The notes under the pieces: generated by a model | Seen by the model: only the letters and a program-made list of their open reading frames with translations | Database searches by the model: none | What the model was told of the DNA's origin: nothing | Made by a program: the position numbers and the translations under genes | Source of the DNA: Sedimentitalea xiamensis | GTDB lineage: Bacteria; Pseudomonadota; Alphaproteobacteria; Rhodobacterales; Rhodobacteraceae | NCBI RefSeq assembly: GCF_030164465.1 | Contig: NZ_JASNJE010000034.1 | Span: 1-47,862 of the forward strand | Length of the DNA: 47,862 nucleotides | Direction: 5' to 3' | Part shown: piece after piece, positions 15,519 through 25,389 of the stretch | Layout: the number at the start of each line of letters is the position of its first letter | Numbering within the stretch: the first letter of the stretch is position 1

Positions 15519-15806
15519 ATCGTATAGCCCTTGAGTTCATGGCTCCCAGACTACAGACCACTTGGGTCGCCTGCGGACGAACTCATCCGGCATTCTGAGT
15601 ACTCCTAAGATTGCGGCTCAGAAATCTTCTCCACCCATGATTCATGGCAGGCAAGACCTTGAAATCTTCCGACCAGTTGAAGGGATGTTACACTCGTCTA
15701 AACACCGTCGGGAGCGCAAAATCTGTGCTTATACTGTGTTCTACACACCATGAATCGTGGCCGAACAGCGGCTATCGGCGCAAGCGTCGGTTTTTATTGG
15801 TAAAAA
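15519..15806. other. Non-coding stretch between IS remnants and tRNA-Thr
   Basis: 288 bases with no supported gene. It holds two near-identical 13-base palindromes (15635-15647, 15748-15760). On the complement, directly after the tRNA gene, there is an AT-rich run (15790-15806, TTTTTACC then AATAAAAACC read on that strand), which may serve as the tRNA terminator. Its position at the tRNA 3' side makes it the place where an integration junction would be expected. Confidence 0.4.
15635..15760. repeat. Pair of 13-base palindromes
   Basis: 15635-15647 is CCATGATTCATGG, a perfect 6+1+6 palindrome. 15748-15760 is CCATGAATCGTGG, which matches it or its complement at 12 of 13 positions. The copies are 113 bases apart, centre to centre, next to the tRNA 3' end. 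They could be operator or recombination-accessory sites. No function is shown. Confidence 0.45.
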
Positions 15807-15882
15807 TGGTGCCCCCACACGGACTCGAACCGCGGACCTACTGATTACAAATCAGTTGCTCTACCAGCTGAGCTATAGGGGC
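15807..15882 (-). tRNA. tRNA-Thr (anticodon TGT)
   Basis: Read on the complement from 15882, the acceptor stem GCCCCTA pairs with TGGGGGC, followed by discriminator A and an encoded CCA (15807-15809). The D arm is AGCTCAGCTGGTAGAGCA. The anticodon arm is ACTGA-TTTGTAA-TCAGT with anticodon TGT (complement of 15847-15849), which reads ACA (Thr). The T arm contains the invariant GGTTCGAACC-type loop. All stems close, so the gene should be functional. It separates the IS-rich left part of the window from ordinary genes on the right. Confidence 0.95.
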
Positions 15883-16297
15883 GAAGCGTTTCGGCTGAGG
15901 CATTTCGATTGCCGACGTCCCGAACGAGTGTTTCGCGGGACATCTCGGCACCCAAGCCTTCCTCACTTGCGCTGCGTTCGTATAGGGGATCGCAGTTCCG
16001 GTTGCAAACCCATTTCTCACCCGACGCAAGAGCCGATCCGGGGTCTTCAAGGTCTGTCGGACCGAAGATCTGGCGGCGGACGAGGCGATCCCGCGACCGG
16101 GTTTCGACCGCCGAAACCAGAAAACGGGGGAACGCGCTTTCACGACGCAGGCGGGACAGACGGACTGGGAGCGTTCGGCGGCGGGAGCGTCTTCATCGTC
16201 GAAGTTTGTTTTCGATCCGCGAAACCTTTTCATGTATTGAACGACTCGTCGGGTCGTCGGCGTGTCAACTTTGGGCAGAATTGCAGGGGAGTTCCTG
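15883..16297. other. Intergenic region, tRNA-Thr upstream side
   Basis: 415 bases between the tRNA (complement) and the glutamate-synthase-like gene (+). It should hold divergent promoters for both. I see no convincing -35/-10 pair, no conserved coding frame and no repeat. Open frames in it are chance frames of GC-rich DNA. Confidence 0.4.
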
Positions 16298-17902
16298 GTG
16301 GCGAGATATACGGTGTTCGTGGGTTCGCTGGTGCTGGCCCTGATGTCCATCCTTGGGCTGGCGTTCAGTTGGTGGTTCGCGGTGCCGGTCCTGATCTTCG
16401 GATTTCTTGGCGGACTCGGCCTCTATGATGTGGTGCAATCAAGCCATTCGATCCTCAGGAACTATCCGGTCATCGGACACATGCGTTTCCTGTTTGAAGG
16501 CATCCGTCCCGAGATCCGGCAATATCTGATCGAAAGCGATCAGGATGAGGAACCGTTTTCCCGTGACAAACGATCGATCATCTACCAGCGCGCGAAAGGT
16601 GTGGAGGACAAGCGCCCCTTCGGCACGCGCGAACGGGTCTATGACTCCGGATATGAATGGCTGACACATTCTGTCGTGCCCACCATCATCACCGATCACG
16701 ATTTCCGCGTCCGCATCGGCGGCGACCGCTGCGCAAATCCCTATGACGCGTCGATCTACAACATTTCCGCGATGAGCTTCGGGGCCTTGTCCGCCAACGC
16801 GATCCAGGCTCTGAACATCGGGGCGAAGAAAGGCGGCTTCGCGCATGACACCGGCGAAGGCGGGATCAGCCGTTATCACCGGCAGGGCGGGGGCGATCTG
16901 ATCTACGAGATCGGGTCGGGGTATTTCGGGTGCCGCACGGCCGAGGGGCGTTTTGACGTCGGGAAATTCCGCGACCAGGCGAGCGATCCGCAGGTGAAGC
17001 TGATCGAACTCAAGCTGAGCCAGGGCGCCAAGCCCGGACATGGCGGCATGCTGCCCGCCTCCAAGATATCGCCCGAGATCGCCGAGGCGCGCGGCATCCC
17101 GATGGGGCGGGATTGCGTGTCTCCCGCCGCGCATCCCGAATTTTCCACGCCCATCGAGATGATGGAGTTCATTCAGAAACTGCGTGACAATGGCGATGGC
17201 AAACCCGTCGGATTCAAGCTCTGCATCGGTCACAGGCGGGAGTTCATGTGCATGATCAGGGCGATGCTGGAAAGCGAGATCGTGCCGGATTTCATCGTCG
17301 TGGATGGCAAGGAGGGCGGCACCGGGGCGGCGCCGCTGGAATTCGCCAACCATATGGGAATGCCATTGGTCGAAGGGCTGACCTTTGCCCACAACGCCTT
17401 GCGCGGGGCAGGGTTGCGGGACCGCCTGAAACTGGGTGCGTCCGGCAGGCTGGTTACGTCCTTTGACATCGCCAAGGCGCTGGCCCTTGGCGCCGATTGG
17501 GCGAATTCCGCCCGCGGGTTCATGTTTTCGATCGGCTGCATTCAGGCCCAGGCCTGCCACACGAACTGCTGCCCGGTCGGTGTCGCGACACAAGACCCGC
17601 TGCGCCAGCGCGCCCTGAACGTCACTGAAAAGTCCGAACGCGTATACCGGTTCCATGCCAACACGATGAAGGCGCTGGCCGAGATGACCGGCGCGGCGGG
17701 GCTCGAGCATCCAGGAAAATTCCTGCCGCACCACCTGCTGATGCGCGAACGGGACCGCGACATGGTGACGGGCGAAGACGTCTATCCCTACCTGCCCGAA
17801 GGCTTCCTGTTGCGCGAGGAGCCGGATGATTTCGGCTATCTGAAACGGTGGAAACGGTCCCGCGCGGCCAGTTTCAAACCGATCGACGGAACCTATGTTT
17901 GA
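16298..17902 (+). CDS. FMN-binding glutamate synthase family protein
   Basis: 534 residues from GTG 16298, which has AGGGGAG 6 bases upstream; a GTG 36 bases earlier lacks a ribosome-binding site. Two N-terminal hydrophobic segments (VFVGSLVLALMSILGLAFSW, then VPVLIFGFLGGLGLYD) anchor it to the inner membrane. The rest is the FMN-binding TIM barrel of glutamate synthase: YNISAMSFGALS, DTGEGGISRYH, LSQGAKPGHGGMLP, FIVVDGKEGGTGAAP. The cluster motif CIQAQACHTNCCPVG keeps the Cx5Cx4C cysteines for a 3Fe-4S centre. There is no glutaminase domain. Such stand-alone proteins are common in proteobacteria and their reaction is unsettled. It is followed after 45 bases by a CMD-family gene, probably co-transcribed. 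Confidence 0.88.
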   Translation: MARYTVFVGSLVLALMSILGLAFSWWFAVPVLIFGFLGGLGLYDVVQSSHSILRNYPVIGHMRFLFEGIRPEIRQYLIESDQDEEPFSRDKRSIIYQRAKGVEDKRPFGTRERVYDSGYEWLTHSVVPTIITDHDFRVRIGGDRCANPYDASIYNISAMSFGALSANAIQALNIGAKKGGFAHDTGEGGISRYHRQGGGDLIYEIGSGYFGCRTAEGRFDVGKFRDQASDPQVKLIELKLSQGAKPGHGGMLPASKISPEIAEARGIPMGRDCVSPAAHPEFSTPIEMMEFIQKLRDNGDGKPVGFKLCIGHRREFMCMIRAMLESEIVPDFIVVDGKEGGTGAAPLEFANHMGMPLVEGLTFAHNALRGAGLRDRLKLGASGRLVTSFDIAKALALGADWANSARGFMFSIGCIQAQACHTNCCPVGVATQDPLRQRALNVTEKSERVYRFHANTMKALAEMTGAAGLEHPGKFLPHHLLMRERDRDMVTGEDVYPYLPEGFLLREEPDDFGYLKRWKRSRAASFKPIDGTYV

Positions 17903-17947
17903 GGAGCGCAAGATGGTGAACGGGAGTGATCAGGACCGGTGGTTCGG

Positions 17948-18505
17948 ATGACGGACGGCACAGGTCTTTCGCCGATTTCCGATGTCGACTGGCCGGAGGA
18001 TATCGCCGATCTGCTGCCGGGGTTTGCCGGCGCGCTGAATGTCTATCGCACCATGGCCCATCATCCGGCCTTGCTGCGGGCCTGGTGCGACCTGCGCGAA
18101 CATGTGGTCAATCAGACCGCACTGGGCCGGCAGAGGGCCGAGATCGTGATCCTGCGCACGGGCGTGCGGTTGGCGTCGGAATATGAATGGTCGCAGCACG
18201 TCCTGCGGGCCCGTTCCTTTGGTCTCGACGATACGCGCATTGCGTCCATAGGCGGTGAAGTGGACGGAATGGCGGCGGAAGACGCCATACTGGCGCAGGC
18301 CGTGGATGACCTTTTCGACGTCAAGCGGCTTTCCAGGCAGAACAGGGACGCCCTGACCGCCCTGGCCGGGGTGCATGGCGTGCTGGATCTCATGGCGACG
18401 GTCGGCTTTTATTCCACCCTGGGTTTCATCCTGAACTCCTTCGCGGTGCCGCTGGACGCCGATGCCGGCCTTGCGCTGGAAAAGGCGCCGTTGAAGAGCC
18501 TCTGA
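17948..18505 (+). CDS. Carboxymuconolactone decarboxylase (CMD) family protein
   Basis: 185 residues from ATG 17948; a GTG at 17939 is a possible alternative. The CMD/AhpD-like helical core is visible: PALLRAWCDLREHVVNQTAL, then RQRAEIVILRTGVRLASEYE and WSQHVLRARSFGL. The EYEW.QH block is typical of the branch without the CxxC redox pair, so a peroxidase role like AhpD is unlikely. The reaction is not predictable. It follows the FMN protein gene by 45 bases on the same strand. The end nearly meets the convergent ABC transporter gene (stop 18527), with only about 20 bases between. Confidence 0.85.
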   Translation: MTDGTGLSPISDVDWPEDIADLLPGFAGALNVYRTMAHHPALLRAWCDLREHVVNQTALGRQRAEIVILRTGVRLASEYEWSQHVLRARSFGLDDTRIASIGGEVDGMAAEDAILAQAVDDLFDVKRLSRQNRDALTALAGVHGVLDLMATVGFYSTLGFILNSFAVPLDADAGLALEKAPLKSL

Positions 18506-18526
18506 CCGACCGGGCGGTCCGCGCCG

Positions 18527-19498
18527 TCACGCCAGCGGGAAGTGGCAGGCCGCCGAATGCGGATTGTCGTCCAGTGCGGGGCGCTCCTGGCGGCACTTGT
18601 CCTCGACCTTCCAGCAGCGCGGCGCGAAGGGGCAGCCCGGCACGTTCATCAGGGGCGAGGGCAATTCGCCGGTCAGCTTGATCCGGTCTTTCGCGGCTCC
18701 GGGTTCGGCGCGCGGCGTCGCTGACAGCAGCGCCTTGGTGTAGGGGTGTTTCGGCGCTGCGAAAACGGCTTCTTTCGGGCCGGTCTCGACCGCCTGTCCA
18801 AGATACATGACGATGATGTCGTCGGCCACGTGCCGCACCACGCTCAGGTCGTGGCTGATGAAGAGATAGGCCAGGCCAAGCCGTTCCTGAAGGTCGACCA
18901 GCAGGTTCAGGATCGCGCTCTGGATCGACACGTCCAGTGCGGATACAGGTTCGTCCAGAACCAGCACTTTCGGGTCCAGCATCAGAGCGCGGGCGATGGC
19001 GATCCGTTGCCGTTGCCCGCCGGAAAACATGTGCGGATACCGGTCGAAATGTTCGGGCCGCAACCCGACGAGCCCCAGGATGTCGCGGGCCTTTGCTTCG
19101 CGGTCCTTCGCCGACAGGTCCGGCCGGTTGATCGCCAGCGGCTCCTGAAGGATGACGCCGATCCGCTGGCGCGGGTTCAACGATCCGTAGGGGTCCTGGA
19201 ACACGATCTGGACGGACGACCGGAGTGCGGGCCAGCCGGCCCGCACCACGGGCTTGCCCTCCAGCAGCAGCGTGCCGCCGGTCGGCTCCTCGATCATCGT
19301 GACCATCCGCGCCAGGGTGGATTTGCCGCAACCGGATTCCCCGACCACGGCGAGCGTCTTGCCGGGGTAAAGATTGAAATCGACCCGCTGGACGGCCCGC
19401 AGAATCTGCGGCTTGGCGAACAGGCCGCCGCCGACCTCGTAGTGGCGGGCCAGTCCGGATGCGGTCATGACCGGCGAAACGGCGGACGAAGCGGTCAT
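18527..19498 (-). CDS. Peptide ABC transporter ATP-binding protein (DppF/OppF type)
   Basis: 323 residues. Walker A GESGCGKST, Q-loop VFQDPYGSLNPRQR, signature SGGQRQR, Walker B VLVLDEP and switch His in FISHDLSVV are all intact. The C-terminal extension with cysteines (GCPFAPRCWKVEDKCRQERP) is the oligopeptide-transporter ATPase domain that holds an iron-sulphur cluster in relatives. It pairs with the DppD-type ATPase encoded just upstream, overlapping it by 4 bases (19495-19498). It is the last gene of the peptide uptake operon, whose substrate should be di- or oligopeptides. Confidence 0.92.
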   Translation of the reverse strand: MTASSAVSPVMTASGLARHYEVGGGLFAKPQILRAVQRVDFNLYPGKTLAVVGESGCGKSTLARMVTMIEEPTGGTLLLEGKPVVRAGWPALRSSVQIVFQDPYGSLNPRQRIGVILQEPLAINRPDLSAKDREAKARDILGLVGLRPEHFDRYPHMFSGGQRQRIAIARALMLDPKVLVLDEPVSALDVSIQSAILNLLVDLQERLGLAYLFISHDLSVVRHVADDIIVMYLGQAVETGPKEAVFAAPKHPYTKALLSATPRAEPGAAKDRIKLTGELPSPLMNVPGCPFAPRCWKVEDKCRQERPALDDNPHSAACHFPLA

Positions 19499-20472
19499 GA
19501 CGCAATCCTTTCGGTGACGTTCAGGGGGTAGTGACAGCGCGCGCTGCCGATACCCGGATCCTGCGGTTTCGGCGGTTCGGACCGGCAGCGGCCATCGGCG
19601 AACTGACAGCGCGGCGAGAAAAGGCAGCCCTTCGGGCGGTCGAACTGGCCGGGCACGACGCCGGGGATCGTGGGCAGGCGTTTTTCCGTCGCGCGTTCGG
19701 GCAGGGCGTTGAGCAGGGCGGCGGTGTAGGGGTGGTGCGGGATGCGGAACAGATCGGCGACGGGCTGCTCCTCGATCTTCTGCCCGGCGTATTGCACGCT
19801 GACCCGTTCCGCCGTTTCGGCGACGACGCCCATGTCGTGGGTGATCAGCACCAGCCCCATCCCGGTCTCGTCGCGCAGGCTGGTTAACAGGTCGAGGATC
19901 TGCGCCTGAATGGTCACGTCCAGCGCCGTCGTCGGTTCGTCCGCGATCAGCAGCTTGGGCCGGCAGGCGATGGCCATGGCGATCATCACGCGCTGGTTCA
20001 TCCCGCCGGACAGCTGATGCGGAAAGGCCGACAGGCGTTTTTCCGGCGCGGGGATGCCGACCTGTTCGAACAGTTCGATGGCGCGCGCATGGCGCGCCGC
20101 GCGGTCCAGCCCTAGGTGATAGCGCAGCGCCTCCTTGATCTGCCAGCCCACGGTGAAACAGGGGTTCAGCGAGGACATCGGCTCCTGAAAGATCATCGCC
20201 AGGTCCTTGCCGACGATCCGCCGTCGTGCGCTGGCCGACAGGGTGGCAAGGTCATGCCCGTCGAACGTCATCTCATCCGACGTGATGGTCGCGGTCCAGG
20301 GCAGCAGTCCCATCAGCGCCAGCATCGACACCGACTTGCCGGATCCGGACTCGCCGACGATGGCCAGGATCTCGCCCCTGTCCACATCGACATCGACGCC
20401 GTCGACCGCCCGAAACGATCCGGCGGAGGTGGCGAATTCGACGCTCAGGTTTCGGATGCGCAGCAGGGTCAT
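19495..20472 (-). CDS. Peptide ABC transporter ATP-binding protein (DppD type)
   Basis: 325 residues. Walker [11 protein letters not shown]-loop [13 protein letters not shown], signature LSGGMNQR, Walker B LLIADEP and switch LITHDMGVV are all present. The C-terminal OppD domain [20 protein letters not shown] is kept. With the DppF-type subunit it would form the energising heterodimer of the transporter at the cytoplasmic face. It starts 3 bases after the DppC-type permease stop, so the operon is tightly coupled. Confidence 0.92.
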   Translation of the reverse strand: MTLLRIRNLSVEFATSAGSFRAVDGVDVDVDRGEILAIVGESGSGKSVSMLALMGLLPWTATITSDEMTFDGHDLATLSASARRRIVGKDLAMIFQEPMSSLNPCFTVGWQIKEALRYHLGLDRAARHARAIELFEQVGIPAPEKRLSAFPHQLSGGMNQRVMIAMAIACRPKLLIADEPTTALDVTIQAQILDLLTSLRDETGMGLVLITHDMGVVAETAERVSVQYAGQKIEEQPVADLFRIPHHPYTAALLNALPERATEKRLPTIPGVVPGQFDRPKGCLFSPRCQFADGRCRSEPPKPQDPGIGSARCHYPLNVTERIAS

Positions 20473-20475
20473 GGA

Positions 20476-21381
20476 TCAGCTCCGCTTCAGTTTCGGGTCA
20501 AGGGCGTCGCGCAGCCCGTCGCCCATCAGGTTGATCGCCAGCACGGTGACGAGGATGGTCAGGCCGGGAAAGGTCACGACCCACCAGGCGCGCAGGATGA
20601 ATTCGCGCGCTTCGGCCAGCATCGTGCCCCATTCCGGGGTGGGGGGCTGCGCCCCCATGCCCAGGAAGCCGAGAGCGGCCACATCGAGAATGGCGCTGGA
20701 GAACGACAGCGCCCCCTGCACGATGATCGGGGCAAGGCAATTGGGTAGCACGGTGATGAACATCAGCCGCACAAATCCGGCCCCCGCCACGCGGGCCGAG
20801 GTCACATAGTCCTTTTGCAGTTCGGACATCACGCTGGCGCGGGTCAGGCGCACGTAATGCGGCTGTTGCACGATCGCGATGGCGATGAGCGCATTGGTCA
20901 GCGACGGGCCGAGGATCGCCACCAGGACCAGCGCCAGCAGCAGCGACGGAAAGGCGAGGATGATATCCATGACCCGCATGATGACCGTGTCCAGCCATTT
21001 GGGCGCGAAGCCCGCGATCAGTCCGATCAGGATGCCGCCGGTGGCGGCGATGGCGACCACGACGACGCCGATGAAGAACGAGAACCGCGCCCCTTCGATC
21101 AGGCGCGACAGCATGTCCCGGCCCAGCGGGTCGGTGCCCAGCGGAAAGGCCCAACTGCCGCCATCCTGCCAGGCGGGAGGTTGCAGCGCATGTTCGCGGA
21201 ACTGCTGGGTCGGATCATACGGCGCCAGCAGGGGCGCGAAGGCCGCGACCAGCACGAAGGCGACGAAGACATAGAACCCGATCACCGCGCCTCGGTTCTC
21301 GCGAAAATAGAACCAGAATTCGCTCAGCCGGCTCGGGCGGGCGACGGTGGCGTCAGGTGTGGCGGACAGCGTATCGGTCAT
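20476..21381 (-). CDS. Peptide ABC transporter permease (DppC type)
   Basis: 301 residues. The N-terminal OppC domain (SRLSEFWFYFRENRGAVIGF) is followed by TM1 and a periplasmic loop with FPLGTDPLGRDMLSRLIEGA, the family hallmark. About five more helices follow. The EAA-type coupling loop that contacts the ATPase lies in the segment FVRLMFITVLPNCLAPIIVQ. It ends DALDPKLKRS. It starts directly after the stop of the DppB-type gene and precedes the DppD-type gene by 3 bases. Confidence 0.92.
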   Translation of the reverse strand: MTDTLSATPDATVARPSRLSEFWFYFRENRGAVIGFYVFVAFVLVAAFAPLLAPYDPTQQFREHALQPPAWQDGGSWAFPLGTDPLGRDMLSRLIEGARFSFFIGVVVVAIAATGGILIGLIAGFAPKWLDTVIMRVMDIILAFPSLLLALVLVAILGPSLTNALIAIAIVQQPHYVRLTRASVMSELQKDYVTSARVAGAGFVRLMFITVLPNCLAPIIVQGALSFSSAILDVAALGFLGMGAQPPTPEWGTMLAEAREFILRAWWVVTFPGLTILVTVLAINLMGDGLRDALDPKLKRS

Positions 21382-22382
<1,001 letters not shown>

Positions 22383-22389
<7 letters not shown>

Positions 22390-23492
22390 GGCAGAATCGT
22401 CAGCTCCTTCGGGAAAGTGGTCAGCGAGGCGCTGCCGCTGTCGGTCACCAGGACATCGTCTTCGATGCGCACACCGAAATTGCCGATCTCATACAGCCCC
22501 GGTTCATTGGTATAGACCGTGCCGGCGGGCAGGGCCATGTGATTGCCGCGCATGATATAGGGCGCTTCGTGCACGTCCCGCCCCAGCCCGTGGCCGGTCT
22601 TGGTGCGGATGCGGTCCCCGTAGGGGGACGCCTCGAGAACCCAGGTCACGGCGTCGTCGATGTCATGCGCCGTGACGCCGGCGCGGGTGACCTCGTGGCC
22701 CTTGAGATTGGCGCGAAGGACCGTGTCATAGACCTCCTGCGCCTCGTCGCTGGCATGATCCAGAAATACCGTGCGGGTAATGTCGGCGGCGAAACCGTGC
22801 TTGCGCGCGCCAAAATCCAGCAGCAGCGCATCGCCCGCCTTCACACGATAGTCGGGGCGGGCATGGGCGTGCGGACGGGCCGAGTTGTCGCCGGCGGCGA
22901 CGATGGGCGGAAAGGCCAGGTCCTCGGCGCCCTCGGCGAACAGCGACTGGATCAGCACCTGCTCGATCTCGGTTTCGGTCTGCCCGAGGCGCACCGTTTC
23001 GAGCGTCCGTGCCAGCGCGCGCTCCGAGATCGCGATGGCGGCTTTGAGCGCGTCGATATCGGCGGCGGTCTTGATCATCCGCAGGCCCGAGATCGCGGCT
23101 TCGCCGTCGACGATGCGAAGGTCGGGCTGGGCGCGTTTCAGCGCGTGATGCACGAAGACCCGCATCACCTGGCCCTCGACCGCCAGAGAGGAAATCCGCA
23201 GATGCGCCATCAGCGCCGAAAAGGCGGCATCGTGACCGTCCTGGTCGCGCCAGTCGAACACCGCGCCGTCGAAACCGACCAGGTCCCAACTGCGCAGTTC
23301 GAGGCTGGGCACCAGCGCCGCGGCGGGGCGATCGGCGGGAACGACCAGAAGGAACGGGCGCTCGTTGCTCATGAAGGATTGGTTCAGCGCGCGGGTGAAA
23401 TTCGGCCCCGGCACCAGCGCGACGGCATCGACACCCAGGCCGGAGGCGACAGCGGCATATTGGGACAGGCGGTCGGATAGTGTCTGGTTCAC
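22383..23492 (-). CDS. M24 family aminopeptidase (Xaa-Pro type)
   Basis: 369 residues from GTG 23492 (VNQTLSDRLSQYAAVASGLG). The upstream extension to 23552 would run through the hairpin at 23521-23549 and is unlikely to be translated. The N-terminal creatinase-like domain is followed by the pita-bread fold with all five metal ligands: two Asp in LLLDFGARKHGFAADITRTV, His in TGHGLGRDVHEAP, Glu in TNEPGLYEIG and Glu in VRIEDDVLV. Such enzymes remove the residue before proline. Lying inside the peptide-uptake operon, it probably cleaves the imported peptides in the cytoplasm, which hints that the transporter handles proline-containing peptides (inference). Confidence 0.88.
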
Positions 23493-23520
23493 GTGGCTGA
23501 CTTTCGCTGCGTGACGGAAT

Positions 23521-23549
23521 TCGGGGCGGCGCATCCGGCGCCGCCCCGA
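23521..23549 (-). terminator. Intercistronic hairpin after the binding-protein gene
   Basis: Perfect 12-base stem: 23521-23532 (TCGGGGCGGCGC) pairs with 23538-23549 (GCGCCGCCCCGA), loop 5 bases. It lies 8 bases past the stop of the substrate-binding protein gene. No T-run follows on the complement, so it is more likely a partial terminator or an mRNA-protecting hairpin. It would keep binding-protein levels above those of the peptidase and transporter genes. Confidence 0.65.
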
Positions 23550-23556
23550 CAATCGT

Positions 23557-25146
23557 TTACTTCAGGCCGACCTGGTTGAAGATGTGTCCGCCCAGCGGGT
23601 GCACGACATAGCCATCGACCTCGGGACGCATCGGCATGTAGACGACCGAATGCGCGATTGTGGCCCAGGGCGCCTGATCCTTGAAGATGACCTGCGCCTC
23701 TTCATACAGCGGCTGGCGTTCGGCCTGCGTCGGCAGAACCTTGGCCTTCTGGATCAGGTCTTCGAACGGCTGGTGGCACCACTGCGCGCGGTTGGAGTTT
23801 TCGCGCCCGTCGCAGCCCAGCAGAACGGCGAGGAAGTTGTCCGGATCGCCGTTGTCGCCGGTCCAGCCCAGCAGGATCGCGCCGTCGCGGTCCAGTTCGC
23901 GCGAACGGGACAGGTATTCACCCCATTCGTAGGATACGATTTCCACCGTCACGCCGATCTTGGCAAAATCTTCCTGCATCAGTTCGGCCATGCGGCGGGC
24001 GTTGGGGTTGTAGGGGCGCTGAACCGGCATCGCCCAGATCTTCATGTTCAGATCGGTAACGCCCTCGGCTTCCAGCATCGCCTTGGCCGCTTCCGGATCA
24101 TAGGGATCGTCCTCGATCGCGTCGTTGTAGGACCACATGGTCGGCGGGATCGGGTTCTTGGCGATCTGGCCGGAGCCTTGGAACACCACGTCGATGATCG
24201 CCTGCTTGTCGATGGCCATGTTCAGGGCCTTGCGCACATTGGCGTTGTCATAGGGCGCGATGGTCGTGTTGTAGGCCAGGTAGCCGACGTTCAGGCCTTC
24301 CTGCTCCATCACCACGATATCGGCGTTGGATTTCATCTCCGCGATGTCCGCCGGGTTCGGATAGGCCATGACATGGCATTCGCCGGCCTGCACCTTCTGG
24401 TAACGCACGCTGGCATCCGGCGTGATCGCGAAGATCAGCGCCTCGACCTTGGCCGGATCGCCCCAGTAATCGTCGTTGCGCACGTAGCGGATGACGGCGT
24501 CTTTCTGGTAGGCTTGGAACTTGAACGGTCCGGTGCCGATCGGCGCCTGGTTCAGCATCTCGGGCGTTCCAGCGGCCATCATCGCATCGCCGTACTCGGC
24601 CGAAACGATGGACGCGAAATCCATTGCCATGTTGGCGATGAAAGGCGCTTCCGGACGGTTCAGGTTGAACTGGACCGTGTAATCGTCGATCTTTTCAATG
24701 CTCTTGACCAGGTCGGGCATCGACATGCTGCCGTAATATTCCCAGGTGCCGCCCGAAACCTTGTTGTAAGGGTGGTCGGCATTGCCCTGGCGGTCAAAGG
24801 AAAAGATCACGTCGTCGGCGTTGAAGTCCCGCGTCGGCGTGAAGTTCTCGTTGCTGTGGAATTTCACGCCCTCGCGCAGCTTGAACGTGACGGTCATGCC
24901 GTCGTCGGACACTTCCCAGCTTTCGGCCAGTCCGGGGATGACCTCGGTGGTGCCAACCTTGAATTCCGTCAAGTGGTCGTAGATCGGATGGCTGGACGCA
25001 TCAAAGGTGGTGCCGGAGGTATAGAGCGCCGGGTCGAACCCTTCGGGCGAGCCTTCCGAGCAATAGACCAGCGCCTGTGCAGAGGCAGAGCCCGCACAAA
25101 ACGCCAGCGCAGTCGCACCGGCGGCCAGGTAAGATTTCAATCTCAT
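23557..25146 (-). CDS. Peptide ABC transporter substrate-binding protein (DppA type)
   Basis: 529 residues, with a signal peptide MRLKSYLAAGATALAFCAGS ending in ASA, and GGGAG 6 bases before the ATG. The family-5 solute-binding fold is clear: LVYCSEGSPEGFDPALYTSG at the start, LREGVKFHSNENFTPTRDFN, FKFQAYQKDAVIRYVRNDDY, and ILLGWTGDNGDPDNFLAVLL near the end. It binds peptides in the periplasm and delivers them to the DppB/DppC-type permeases. It is the first gene of the operon. An FNR-like box lies in the shared upstream region but is better placed for the divergent RND operon. Confidence 0.93.
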   Translation of the reverse strand: MRLKSYLAAGATALAFCAGSASAQALVYCSEGSPEGFDPALYTSGTTFDASSHPIYDHLTEFKVGTTEVIPGLAESWEVSDDGMTVTFKLREGVKFHSNENFTPTRDFNADDVIFSFDRQGNADHPYNKVSGGTWEYYGSMSMPDLVKSIEKIDDYTVQFNLNRPEAPFIANMAMDFASIVSAEYGDAMMAAGTPEMLNQAPIGTGPFKFQAYQKDAVIRYVRNDDYWGDPAKVEALIFAITPDASVRYQKVQAGECHVMAYPNPADIAEMKSNADIVVMEQEGLNVGYLAYNTTIAPYDNANVRKALNMAIDKQAIIDVVFQGSGQIAKNPIPPTMWSYNDAIEDDPYDPEAAKAMLEAEGVTDLNMKIWAMPVQRPYNPNARRMAELMQEDFAKIGVTVEIVSYEWGEYLSRSRELDRDGAILLGWTGDNGDPDNFLAVLLGCDGRENSNRAQWCHQPFEDLIQKAKVLPTQAERQPLYEEAQVIFKDQAPWATIAHSVVYMPMRPEVDGYVVHPLGGHIFNQVGLK

Positions 25147-25196
25147 GGTATTCTCCCATTCTTACGTCCGTTTTGCTTTTGGACGTTTGATTTCGT

Positions 25197-25225
25197 GCTG
25201 CCCCCGGAACCGCGTTCCGGGCAGC
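25197..25225 (-). promoter_or_regulatory. Hairpin in the leader of the peptide transporter operon
   Basis: GCTGCCC (25197-25203) pairs with GGGCAGC (25219-25225), and the stem continues through GGAAC/GTTCC with a two-base bulge. It lies 50-80 bases before the binding-protein ATG, inside the probable 5' leader. No T-run follows, so it may stabilise the mRNA or modulate translation. A second short stem (ACGTCC/GGACGT, about 25164-25186) lies nearer to the gene. Confidence 0.4.
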
Positions 25226-25389
25226 CGCATGCCTGACACCCTGACACTTTAATCTGGAAGAGAAAAGAGCGGACCTTGCAGGAACGTGAGCCTCGACAGC
25301 CCGGCTGTTTCCGGTGTTCGGTGGCGGGGCAACCACGCCCTGCCGGTTGTCATCTCTGGATGCGGGGGCGATTTGGGGCGTTGTCGGGA

